Assembly (NCBI GenBank): GCA_003158675.1
Contig: PMKN01000056.1
Span: forward strand, 424-37,849
Origin: Chloroflexota bacterium
GTDB taxonomy: Bacteria > Chloroflexota > Limnocylindria > Limnocylindrales > CSP1-4
Direction: 5' to 3'
DNA length: 37,426 nucleotides
Made by a program: the position numbers and the translations under genes. The stretch's first letter is position 1; every line of letters starts with the position of its first letter. Of the stretch, positions 31,017 through 37,426 are shown one piece after another. Below the pieces are notes generated by a model. The model searched no databases, had not been told where the DNA came from, and saw only the letters and a list, made by a program, of their open reading frames with translations.

Positions 31017-32723
31017 ATGCGGCCGAAGGTGCCTCGCACCCGGCAGCTCGAACGAGGAGCCCGCACCGCCATGACCTCCGAAGCCGCAGGACAGCCGAAG
31101 ACAAAGCAGGCCGGGAGCGCGGCCGTTCCCGCCGGTTCCCCGACTCCTCGTCCCGGATATCGAGTGGAGAAGGATCCGCTGGGCTACCTCGAGGTCCCGC
31201 TGTCCGCCTACTACGGTGTCCAGACGGCCCGCGGCATCCGCAACTTCCCGATCTCGGGCGCACGCCCTCATCCGGCACTGGTCCGCGCCATCGTCCAGGT
31301 CAAGAAGGCGGCAGCTCGGGCCAACATGGCCACGGGCCGTCTCCCGAAACGGCTTGGCAACGCCATCGTCGAGGCCGCCGACGAAATCCTGTGGATTCCG
31401 CCGGAGGCGGACGATGAGCTGGCGCCGGACAGCCGCTCCGACCCGATGCGGGCCGGCTTCCAGGCCGCCCGGGCCGCCAAGCAGGCCGAGCTGATCGACA
31501 ACTTCCGCATCGACCCGTTCCAAGCTGGCGCGGGAACGAGCCACAACATGAACGCCAATGAAGTGCTCGCGAACCGGGCTATCGAATTGCTGCACGCCGC
31601 CGGCGTGGGTTCCGGAAGGCGCGGCGACTATGCCGTCTGCAGCCCCAACGACCACGTCAACATGGCCCAGTCCACCAATGACGTCTTCCCGACCTCGATG
31701 CGGATTGCGACCCTGGATCTGATCCGCGATTTCATGCCCGCGGCGCGGGAGTTGATCGCCGCCTTCGACCGCAAGGCCAGCGAGTTCGACGATGTGATCA
31801 AGTCCGGCCGAACCCACATGCAGGACGCCGTCCCGATTCGGCTCGGCCAGGAGTTCGCAGCCTACGCGCTGACGCTTGCGCGTGGGGTCGATCGCCTGCA
31901 GGCTGCCGCCGCTTCGATCGCCGAGCAGAACATCGGGGCCACCGCCGTCGGCACAGGACTCAACGCCGAGCCCGAGTACATCGAGCTGGTCGTCCGCAAC
32001 CTTGCCGAACAGACCGGCCACAAGCTCCGAGGCGCCGAGCACCTGGTCCAGGCGACCCAGTCGATGCGCCCCATGCTGGAAGTCTCGGCAGCCCTGCGCG
32101 GCATCGCCGTGGACCTGATCAAGATCAGCGAGGACCTGCGCCTCATGTCCTCGGGCCCGATGACAGGCCTGGCCGAGATCACCCTGCCGGCCGTCCAGCC
32201 GGGCAGCTCGATCATGCCCGGCAAGGTGAACCCGGTCATGGCCGAGTGTCTCTCGATGGTCTGCTTCCGCGTGGTCGGCAACGACACCACGATCGCCTGG
32301 GCGGCATCCGCCGGCCAGCTCGAGCTGAACGTGATGATGCCCGTCATCGCCCACACCGCCCTGGAGTCGCTCACGATCCTTACTAACATGAGTCGCGCCT
32401 TCGCCGAATTCTGCGTGACCGGGATCGAGGCCAACCGGGATCATGCCCGCGACCTGATGGAGCGCTCCTCGGCGCTCTCGACGCCGCTGGCGCCATACCT
32501 GGGCTATGCCCTCGCCGCGGACATCTCGAAGCAGGCGGTGAGGGAGGGCCGGACGATCCGCGAGATCGTCATCGAGCGCGGCATCTTCAGCCCCGACGAA
32601 CTGGACGAGCTGCTCGCCCCGCACGAGCTCACGGAGCCCGGAGTTGCCGGCGGCTTCCGCTTCACGCCCAAGCTCCCGGAGGGCTACGAGCCACCGACTG
32701 GTCCGGTCGGAGCGGGCGGCTAA
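31017..32723 (+). CDS. aspA: Aspartate ammonia-lyase (aspartase/fumarase superfamily)
   Basis: It reversibly deaminates L-aspartate to fumarate and ammonia. Seen: the family opening PLGYLEVPLSAYYGVQTARGIRNFPISG, SPNDHVNMAQSTNDVFPTSM, the substrate-binding SGRTHMQDAVPIRLGQEF, and the signature loop GSSIMPGKVNPVMAE. Aspartase fits better than class II fumarase (ARGIRNFPIS, GKVNPV), but the two are close. Start choice: 31017 is supported by a -10 box 6 nt upstream (568 residues). The ATG at 31071 (550 residues) has GAGGAG about 11 nt upstream and is a real alternative; both give a disordered Lys/Ala/Pro tail. A short insertion (WIPPEADDELAPDSRSDPMR) occurs in the first third. Ammonia release would connect it with nitrogen and amine metabolism nearby. 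Confidence 0.92.
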   Translation: MRPKVPRTRQLERGARTAMTSEAAGQPKTKQAGSAAVPAGSPTPRPGYRVEKDPLGYLEVPLSAYYGVQTARGIRNFPISGARPHPALVRAIVQVKKAAARANMATGRLPKRLGNAIVEAADEILWIPPEADDELAPDSRSDPMRAGFQAARAAKQAELIDNFRIDPFQAGAGTSHNMNANEVLANRAIELLHAAGVGSGRRGDYAVCSPNDHVNMAQSTNDVFPTSMRIATLDLIRDFMPAARELIAAFDRKASEFDDVIKSGRTHMQDAVPIRLGQEFAAYALTLARGVDRLQAAAASIAEQNIGATAVGTGLNAEPEYIELVVRNLAEQTGHKLRGAEHLVQATQSMRPMLEVSAALRGIAVDLIKISEDLRLMSSGPMTGLAEITLPAVQPGSSIMPGKVNPVMAECLSMVCFRVVGNDTTIAWAASAGQLELNVMMPVIAHTALESLTILTNMSRAFAEFCVTGIEANRDHARDLMERSSALSTPLAPYLGYALAADISKQAVREGRTIREIVIERGIFSPDELDELLAPHELTEPGVAGGFRFTPKLPEGYEPPTGPVGAGG

Positions 32724-32833
32724 CGCTCGCGACCCGCGGGGATATCCGTCGCCTCAAAGGCGTCCGCTACCCCCGATCCATGTTTTGCGAACGCCAGTAC
32801 CTTCGGCGTTTCACGCTGCGGTCTACTATCACT

Positions 32834-32846
32834 AAGGTACTAGACA
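32834..32846 (+). promoter_or_regulatory. 13-nt element shared by two surface-protein genes (copy 1)
   Basis: AAGGTACTAGACA is identical to 33898-33910. It contains TAGACA (five of six bases of TTGACA) and, in this copy, GGTACT (32836-32841) that is inverted as AGTACC at 32854-32859. CATAGT lies 18 nt after TAGACA and could be the -10 box. Confidence 0.45.
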
Positions 32847-32860
32847 TTTGAGTAGTACCA

Positions 32861-32889
32861 GCCCCATAGTCGGCCGACCGCAATGGGGC
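32861..32889 (+). promoter_or_regulatory. Hairpin upstream of the surface-protein gene at 32927
   Basis: GCCCCAT (32861-32867) pairs with ATGGGGC (32883-32889) around a loop holding the palindrome CGGCCG. It may be a leader structure or an operator. It ends 38 bp before the ATG. Confidence 0.4.
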
Positions 32890-32926
32890 GGAAGCACTCA
32901 TCAGTCTGTATTTCCGGAGGATCTCT

Positions 32927-33661
32927 ATGGCACGTCATCGAGGCGTAGCATTCGTCCTTGGTGGTCTGCTGGCGCTTGGAGCCGCCCTGGTCGCGCTCCC
33001 GGGTCTTGTGTCTGCCCACGTTCCTGTGGCTAGCCTGACCTGCAGCGTCGACCAGACACCCGTACTGACCATCAACCTGACGCTGTATTCCAATCCGCCG
33101 AGCGGGAAACACAACACCGTATCGGCCTCGATCGACAGCGTGTCGGTCCTGGCGACGACCAACTTCAACACGAGCTACAGCAACACGTTCGGAGCCGGCT
33201 CGCCGTACACGAGCCACACGGCACAGGTGATCGTGTTCGCCTGGGACGATCCGACCGGTTCGCACGGTTGGACGAAAACCTTCAACCTGAGCACCAACTC
33301 TTGCAGGAAGCAAACCACGCCGCCGACGACTCCGCCGACCACGCCGCCGACCACGCCGCCGACGACTCCGCCGACCACGCCGCCGACCACGCCGCCGACG
33401 ACCCCGCCGACCGACCCGGTGACCGCCACGCCGTTCGAGTCCTTCCAGGGTGAGACGGCAACCCCGGACGTGACCGCCACGCCGTTCGAGTCCTTCCAGG
33501 GCGAGACGGCGACCCCGAGCAGCACTCCTCCGCCGACCGGTACCTCGGGCGACTCCTCGAGCGGCGGCTCGACACCTCTGTTCCCGCTGCTCATCTGCCT
33601 CGCCTTCGGCGGGCTTGGGCTTGCGGCCGCTCAGCTCCAGCGCGGGAAGGTGCGCCGCTAG
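32927..33661 (+). CDS. Secreted surface protein with TTPP stalk and C-terminal membrane anchor
   Basis: The protein is 244 residues. It has a clear signal peptide (1-30, MARHRGVAFVLGGLLALGAA and a cut near VSA-HVP), an Ig-like or similar beta domain (about 31-125) with two Cys, a stalk of TTPP repeats (about 127-165), a duplicated 17-residue unit (VTATPFESFQGETATP twice), a Gly/Ser spacer, and a C-terminal hydrophobic helix with a basic tail (LFPLLICLAFGGLGLAAA then QRGKVRR). The end has the three-part shape of a sortase substrate but no LPxTG-like motif, so it is probably simply membrane-anchored. CCGGAGGA 5 nt before the ATG is a good ribosome binding site. A perfect terminator follows. No known family is recognised. 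Confidence 0.85.
   Translation: MARHRGVAFVLGGLLALGAALVALPGLVSAHVPVASLTCSVDQTPVLTINLTLYSNPPSGKHNTVSASIDSVSVLATTNFNTSYSNTFGAGSPYTSHTAQVIVFAWDDPTGSHGWTKTFNLSTNSCRKQTTPPTTPPTTPPTTPPTTPPTTPPTTPPTTPPTDPVTATPFESFQGETATPDVTATPFESFQGETATPSSTPPPTGTSGDSSSGGSTPLFPLLICLAFGGLGLAAAQLQRGKVRR
33313..33417. repeat. Tandem repeat encoding the TTPP stalk
   Basis: The unit ACGCCGCCGACC and its variant ACTCCGCCGACC repeat about eight times with a visible 24/36-bp higher-order pattern. Confidence 0.85.
33419..33520. repeat. 51-bp tandem duplication
   Basis: Unit 1 is 33419-33469 and unit 2 is 33470-33520. They are near identical apart from two silent changes (GGT/GGC, GCA/GCG) and the last codon. Each encodes VTATPFESFQGETATP plus one residue. 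Confidence 0.9.
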
Positions 33662-33694
33662 GCACGCTCCAGTGAAATAGCCCCTCGCTGATAG

Positions 33695-33722
33695 ACCGGC
33701 GAGCCGGAAACGGCTCGCCGGT
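33695..33722 (+). terminator. Intrinsic terminator after the TTPP surface-protein gene
   Basis: ACCGGCGAGCCG (33695-33706), loop GAAA, CGGCTCGCCGGT (33711-33722), followed by TTCTGTGT. The 12-bp stem is perfect and the loop is a GNRA tetraloop. Confidence 0.85.
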
Positions 33723-33839
33723 TTCTGTGTGCCCGGGGCCCGGCTCGGATCCGCCTGGTCGCCGCCTGAACTCGCGTGCGAGTGGCTCAAATACCGGCAG
33801 TGCGGCACGCCCTCGCGGTCCCGCCGGTTTGCTATTCCG

Positions 33840-33873
33840 GGGGATTACGTTGCCGACCTGCAACGTAATCCCC
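33840..33873. repeat. Perfect 14-bp inverted repeat
   Basis: GGGGATTACGTTGC (33840-33853) and GCAACGTAATCCCC (33860-33873) around CGACCT. A second hairpin, CCTTGC/GCAAGG (33872-33877 with 33882-33887), abuts it. No T tract follows, so it does not look like a normal terminator. It could be an operator or a small mobile-element remnant. Confidence 0.75.
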
Positions 33874-33897
33874 TTGCTGGGGCAAGGAGTTCGACCA

Positions 33898-33910
33898 AAG
33901 GTACTAGACA
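33898..33910 (+). promoter_or_regulatory. 13-nt element shared by two surface-protein genes (copy 2)
   Basis: AAGGTACTAGACA, identical to 32834-32846, lies 135 bp before the large surface-protein ATG. The flanks are unrelated to those of copy 1, which argues for a selected element rather than a recent duplication. Confidence 0.45.
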
Positions 33911-33927
33911 GTTACGCGTATTGCTGA

Positions 33928-33998
33928 GACGATTCCGCGACCTGCCGGGGTGGGTAGCACCCCAGCTAGTCTTTCGGGGAGATCTTTTCGGAATCGTC
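33928..33998 (+). promoter_or_regulatory. Candidate structured 5' leader (riboswitch-like) of the large surface-protein gene
   Basis: An outer stem GACGATTCCG (33928-33937) pairs perfectly with CGGAATCGTC (33989-33998). Inside, GGGGTG (33947-33952) pairs with CACCCC (33958-33963), followed by a U/G-rich internal segment. A closed multi-stem domain 47 bp upstream of the start resembles a regulatory leader. It does not match the cyclic-di-GMP, cobalamin or other riboswitch cores that I can recall. Confidence 0.4.
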
Positions 33999-34045
33999 GC
34001 CGGCATGTCGCCGTGCTGTGTGGGTTCACTGGAGGTATCTGTTCG

Positions 34046-37000
34046 ATGCTGCGTCTGAGTGGGAATCGCCGCGTACTGAAGGTTGCGGCGGCATTGGTCA
34101 CCAGCCTTTTCCTGGTGACTGCAATGGCCAGCTGGGTAGGGGCAGCTGCCCGGGGCGACGGACACATCACCGTCAACACGACCTCTGTGCCACAAAGCAC
34201 GGCCACCAACTTCGACTTCACCTTCACCAACAGCGCGACGACCGCCTTCGCCGGCGGCTCCGCGATGACGATCCAAATCCCGGCCGGTTGGACGACGCCC
34301 CACACCTCCGCGGGCAACGGCCAGGTGGCCGTCGAAGACCACGGCTGCGGAGCGGCTTTCGGGACCATCCCCACAGGAGCAGGCCCTTGGATCGTCCCCG
34401 TCAACATGGCCTGCCCAGCCGGTGCCTACTTCGTTCTGCACTACCTGGGCGCGTCGACGGCGATTGCTGGGTCGGCCACGTGGACAGTGCAGTCGCAGAC
34501 CGGCGGCAACAATCTTAGGACGCTGACTGACGGCTCATCCCCGACGATCACCGTCTTCGGCCCCGCGACCCATCTCGCGTTCACGACGCAGCCCGGCGGC
34601 GGAGCGAGCAGCGCGGCCTGGGCCGTCCAGCCGACGGTCGCCGTCGAAGACGCGAACAACAACGTTGTCACCAACGTTACGCCCTCGATCAGCCTCGCTC
34701 TGACCACGCCCGGTGGCGCGATCCTCAATTGCACCGCCAATCCCCAATCCGCCACCGCGGGCGTCGACACCTTTGCCGGATGCAACGTCGACAAGGCAGG
34801 CAGCTACACCCTGACCGCCACCGGCGGCGGCTTCACCGCGGCGAGCGGCTCCTTCACGATCACGCCCGGCCCGGCGATCAGGCTCGCCATCACGTCGGTC
34901 AACGGCGGTTCGAGCCCGACTGCCGGCACCGGCTTCAGCGTGATCGTCACGGCGGTGGACGCGTACGGCAACGCGGCCCCGGTTACGTCGGCTACGAGCG
35001 TCACCCTCAGCCTCAACATCGGTACGGGCACGCTCGGAGGCACTCTGACCCGCAATATCGCCAACGGCAATAGTGCGATCACGTTCACCAACGTCACCTA
35101 CACGAAGGCCGAGACCGGCGTCATTCTGACGGCCACCCATACCGGGATGACAGCGGGCAACAGCGCCCCCTTCGACGTCGTCGCCGGCACTGCCTCCAAG
35201 CTCGCCATCACTTCGGTCAGCCCATCGAGCCCGACCGCCGGCTCCCCCTTCAGCGTCACCGTTCAGGCCCAGGATGACAATGGCAACCCGGCCAACGTGA
35301 CCCCGAGCACCCTCATCACGCTCACGCGCACCACCGGCACCGGCACCCTCGGCGGCACTCTGACCGGCACGATCGGGAACGGCACAAACTCGATCACGAT
35401 CTCCGGCGCCACCTACACGAAGGCCGAAACCGGCGTCGTCCTGACCGCCACTCGGACCAGCGGCATGAGCGGACTCGCCGCCGGCCTCAGCGACCCATTC
35501 GCCGTCGTCGCCGGTACCGCAACGCAGATCCGGGTTGAGACCGCGGCTGACGGCTCCGGAGCCGTCGTCGGCGCCCAGAACCTCACCGCGGGCAACACCC
35601 TGCACGTCTTCGCCATCAGCCGCGACGCCAACGGCAACTTCGTGGCCAACGTCGCGGCCACGTGGTCGCTTCAGAACATCGCCCCTGGCGTGGTCGCGGG
35701 AGACCTCGTGCCCTCGGCTGACACGATGAGCGCCACGCTCACCGGCCACGTGGCCGGCTCGGCGACGATCCACGCCGCGAGCGGCGCCCTCACCACGACC
35801 AACTCCGGGACGATCACCGTAGTCGCCGGCACCGCCGCGAAGCTCGTGATCACGACTTCGCCCAATGGCGGCCAGAGCAACACGGCCTGGACGACCCAGC
35901 CCACCGTCACCGTCGAAGACGCCTACGGCAACACCGCCGCAGCTTCGACCTCGATCACTCTTGCGATCACATCGGCCGGCGGCGCCACGCTGACCTGCAC
36001 TGCCAACCCGAAGAACGCCGTGAACGGCGTCGACACCTTCGCAGGCTGCAACATCGACAAGGCCGGCAGCTACACCCTGACGGCCACGGGCGGTGGCTTC
36101 ACCAGTGCGGCAAGCGGCTCCTTCGCCATCACCGTCGGGCCCGCGAGCAAGCTCGTCTTCACCACGCAGCCCACGTCGACCGGTACCGGCCAGACGATCA
36201 GCCCCGCGGTTGTCGTCACCGTCGAAGACGCGGGCGGCAACGTCGTAACCACGGCCTCCGGGACCATCGCGCTGGCCAAGGGCGCCGGCAGCGCGGGCGG
36301 CACGCTGTCCGGAGGAGCGGCTCAGTCAATCGTCAACGGCGCGGCCACTTTCAGCGGCCTCGCCCTCAGCGCTACTGGTACGTACACCCTGACGGCCACG
36401 GGCGGTGGCTTCACCGCCACGAGCGCGGCGTTCAGCATCCTCGCCCCCATCTCGGTTACGTTCTACACGCGGTTCTGCAGCTCCTACACGCTCGTTCCGA
36501 TGAACCAGGACGCGACCAACCCGTATGCATCGTGGTCTCCGCAGAAAGACGACACGGGCGGCCACGACACTCAGTTGCACGATTACGGTCACTCGGGCGC
36601 GAACGACATCACCAACAACACCACGGACCTCGTCTGTGACCCGTACACCGGCACGTGGGGCTTCACCTTCTGGGATGGCCAGGACACGTTCCACAGTGGC
36701 GGCACCACGGTTCCGAACCAGATCGGCGCGGTCGCGACCACCGGGAGCGTCAGCACGACCATTGATCTCAGCGGTAGGGCCCTCGAACTTGCCCGCGGCG
36801 GAGGTCTCTGGGTCAGCCAGGACGAGTACCCGGCCGTCGCCGGCTTCGGCGCCATTCGCTGCTACAACGACATCCATTACAGCGACAACTCCGAAACCAT
36901 AGCCAACCTGGCCGCGGGCACGTCGTCGTTCATCTGCATCGCCTACGACGTCAAACCCGTCATCACTTTCGCCGCTCCTGCCCCCGTCACCTACGGCACC

Positions 37001-37426
37001 ACCACGTCTATGACGCTGAGCGCGACCACCACCGAGACTGCGCTCCACGGCGATGCAGGTCAGCCGGTTACCTTCACGGCCACCGGCCCCTGCTCGACCG
37101 GCGGCACAAACGGTACGGCGCTGACCATCACAGGCGCCGGCAACTGCGTGATCACCGCCCACGAGGCCCAGAACCAGGACTCGGCTGCGCTCAAGACCAC
37201 CGACACCAACTACTGGGCCGCCGCCACTGACGTGCAGCAGACCCTGGTGATCAACAAGGCCAACGCCTCGGTCACGCCGAACGCGGCGAGCAAGACCTAT
37301 GGCGATGCCGACCCGACCCTGACCGGCACCCTGGCGGGCTTCCTGGCCGGCGATGGCGTGACCGCCACCTATACCCGCGTCGCGGGTGAGGCCGTCGGCA
37401 CGTACGCGATCAGCGCCACTCTCGCC
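34046..37426 (+). CDS. Large secreted multi-domain adhesin-like protein with Ig-like and MBG-type repeats (3' end outside window)
   Basis: The frame is open for 1127 codons from the ATG at 34046 to the right edge, with no stop. GGAGGT 9 nt before the ATG supports the start. A signal peptide (1-36) has a long hydrophobic core and cut near VGAAA. A first beta domain (about 40-170) follows. Then come six related Ig-like modules beginning near residues 172, 275, 381, 489, 595 and 698, each opening like GPATHLAFTTQP or GTASKLAIT and carrying VEDAxGN-type turns. The sentence DTFAGCN-DKAGSYTLTATGGGF occurs in two modules. Residues about 803-970 form a different domain with four Cys, His and Trp (FYTRFCSSYTLVP, VCDPYTGTWGFTFWDGQDTF, IRCYND, FICIAYD). 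Then a TYG-type repeat and an MBG-like repeat (NKANASVTPNAASKTYGDADPTL, about 1070 on). A surface adhesin or matrix protein is likely. Confidence 0.9.
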   Translation, partial: MLRLSGNRRVLKVAAALVTSLFLVTAMASWVGAAARGDGHITVNTTSVPQSTATNFDFTFTNSATTAFAGGSAMTIQIPAGWTTPHTSAGNGQVAVEDHGCGAAFGTIPTGAGPWIVPVNMACPAGAYFVLHYLGASTAIAGSATWTVQSQTGGNNLRTLTDGSSPTITVFGPATHLAFTTQPGGGASSAAWAVQPTVAVEDANNNVVTNVTPSISLALTTPGGAILNCTANPQSATAGVDTFAGCNVDKAGSYTLTATGGGFTAASGSFTITPGPAIRLAITSVNGGSSPTAGTGFSVIVTAVDAYGNAAPVTSATSVTLSLNIGTGTLGGTLTRNIANGNSAITFTNVTYTKAETGVILTATHTGMTAGNSAPFDVVAGTASKLAITSVSPSSPTAGSPFSVTVQAQDDNGNPANVTPSTLITLTRTTGTGTLGGTLTGTIGNGTNSITISGATYTKAETGVVLTATRTSGMSGLAAGLSDPFAVVAGTATQIRVETAADGSGAVVGAQNLTAGNTLHVFAISRDANGNFVANVAATWSLQNIAPGVVAGDLVPSADTMSATLTGHVAGSATIHAASGALTTTNSGTITVVAGTAAKLVITTSPNGGQSNTAWTTQPTVTVEDAYGNTAAASTSITLAITSAGGATLTCTANPKNAVNGVDTFAGCNIDKAGSYTLTATGGGFTSAASGSFAITVGPASKLVFTTQPTSTGTGQTISPAVVVTVEDAGGNVVTTASGTIALAKGAGSAGGTLSGGAAQSIVNGAATFSGLALSATGTYTLTATGGGFTATSAAFSILAPISVTFYTRFCSSYTLVPMNQDATNPYASWSPQKDDTGGHDTQLHDYGHSGANDITNNTTDLVCDPYTGTWGFTFWDGQDTFHSGGTTVPNQIGAVATTGSVSTTIDLSGRALELARGGGLWVSQDEYPAVAGFGAIRCYNDIHYSDNSETIANLAAGTSSFICIAYDVKPVITFAAPAPVTYGTTTSMTLSATTTETALHGDAGQPVTFTATGPCSTGGTNGTALTITGAGNCVITAHEAQNQDSAALKTTDTNYWAAATDVQQTLVINKANASVTPNAASKTYGDADPTLTGTLAGFLAGDGVTATYTRVAGEAVGTYAISATLA
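36071..36415. repeat. 33-bp exact dispersed repeat within the adhesin-like gene
   Basis: The 33 bases at 36071-36103 are repeated exactly at 36383-36415 (beginning TACACCCTGACGGCCACGGG), encoding YTLTATGGGFT in two Ig-like modules. It indicates recent module duplication or gene conversion. Confidence 0.8.

Larger units (their letters stand above)
33662..34045. other. Hairpin-rich intergenic region between the two surface-protein genes (384 bp)
   Basis: It contains, in order, a perfect terminator (33695-33722), a perfect 14-bp-stem inverted repeat (33840-33873) with an adjoining 6-bp hairpin (33872-33887), the shared 13-nt element (33898-33910) and a multi-stem leader (33928-33998). No gene is seen. 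The density of perfect inverted repeats is far above the rest of the window. Confidence 0.65.

Noticed and set aside
30879-32624. A 581-codon minus-strand frame opposite aspA
   Set aside because: It is a shadow of a well-recognised lyase gene.
33313-33417. Regular repeats considered as a CRISPR array
   Set aside because: This is a 12-bp codon repeat encoding the TTPP stalk, with no spacers or cas genes.
33928-33998. Leader considered as a class I cyclic-di-GMP riboswitch because of GGTAGC in its inner hairpin
   Set aside because: The other conserved GEMM segments (such as the GCAAAGCC part and tetraloop receptor) are absent.

Overview
The window is GC-rich, dense bacterial DNA with short intergenic gaps and many GTG or TTG starts. 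Several features together suggest a Chloroflexota-like, cell-wall-bearing environmental bacterium: a polyphosphate glucokinase, a MurT/GatD lipid II amidation pair, a glutamine-synthetase-like ligase with an APC permease, large secreted Asp-box (BNR) proteins, PT-rich surface proteins, and -10 boxes placed for leaderless transcription. This placement is inferred from gene content; no rRNA or other phylogenetic marker was compared. Apart from the surface-protein block on the right, the content looks like ordinary chromosome. I see no phage, transposase, integrase or CRISPR array.

Layout. 1-689: 3' end of a ClpB-type chaperone. 717-4042 (minus): an ECF sigma factor translationally coupled to a membrane-anchored Asp-box protein. 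4213-5391: a Nudix-GNAT fusion. 5493-7318: two tandem paralogues, each with an internally duplicated unnamed domain. 7334-8265 (minus): a small membrane protein and a cupin. 8651-10198: purH. 10503-11114 (minus): folK, leaving a structured convergent gap. 11229-11305: tRNA-Asp. 11400-13705 (minus): the murT-gatD operon. 13841-14242 (minus): a stand-alone receiver. 14422-16260 (minus): a PT-rich membrane protein. 16506-17993 (minus): an aldehyde dehydrogenase. 18184-19266: a K+ channel with an RCK domain. 19380-21285: a DinB-like protein, convergent with a PNPOx-like protein and ppgK. 21341-23666: an SDR divergent from an NDUFA9-like SDR. 23683-25065 (minus): a glutamine synthetase-like ligase. 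25439-28243: a second Asp-box membrane protein. 28320-29984 (minus): an APC permease. 30268-30849 (minus): a small membrane protein. 31017-32723: an aspartase/fumarase-family lyase. 32927 to the right edge: two secreted surface proteins, the second (over 1127 residues) running off the window.

How the genes may work together. The aldehyde dehydrogenase, SDR, glutamine synthetase-like ligase and APC permease resemble the parts list of amine or polyamine uptake and gamma-glutamylation catabolism, although unrelated genes lie between them. MurT and GatD together amidate D-Glu of lipid II. The sigma factor, with its coupled membrane protein, looks like an envelope-sensing module. The right end is a cell-surface block: two exported proteins share a 13-nt upstream element and have hairpin-rich leaders.

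The points most worth a second look are the ECF/Asp-box pair, the tandem duplicated-domain proteins, the structured segment at 10366-10450, the structured leaders at 32834-34045, the repeated leaderless promoter geometry, and the K+ channel whose filter reads TVGAGE.
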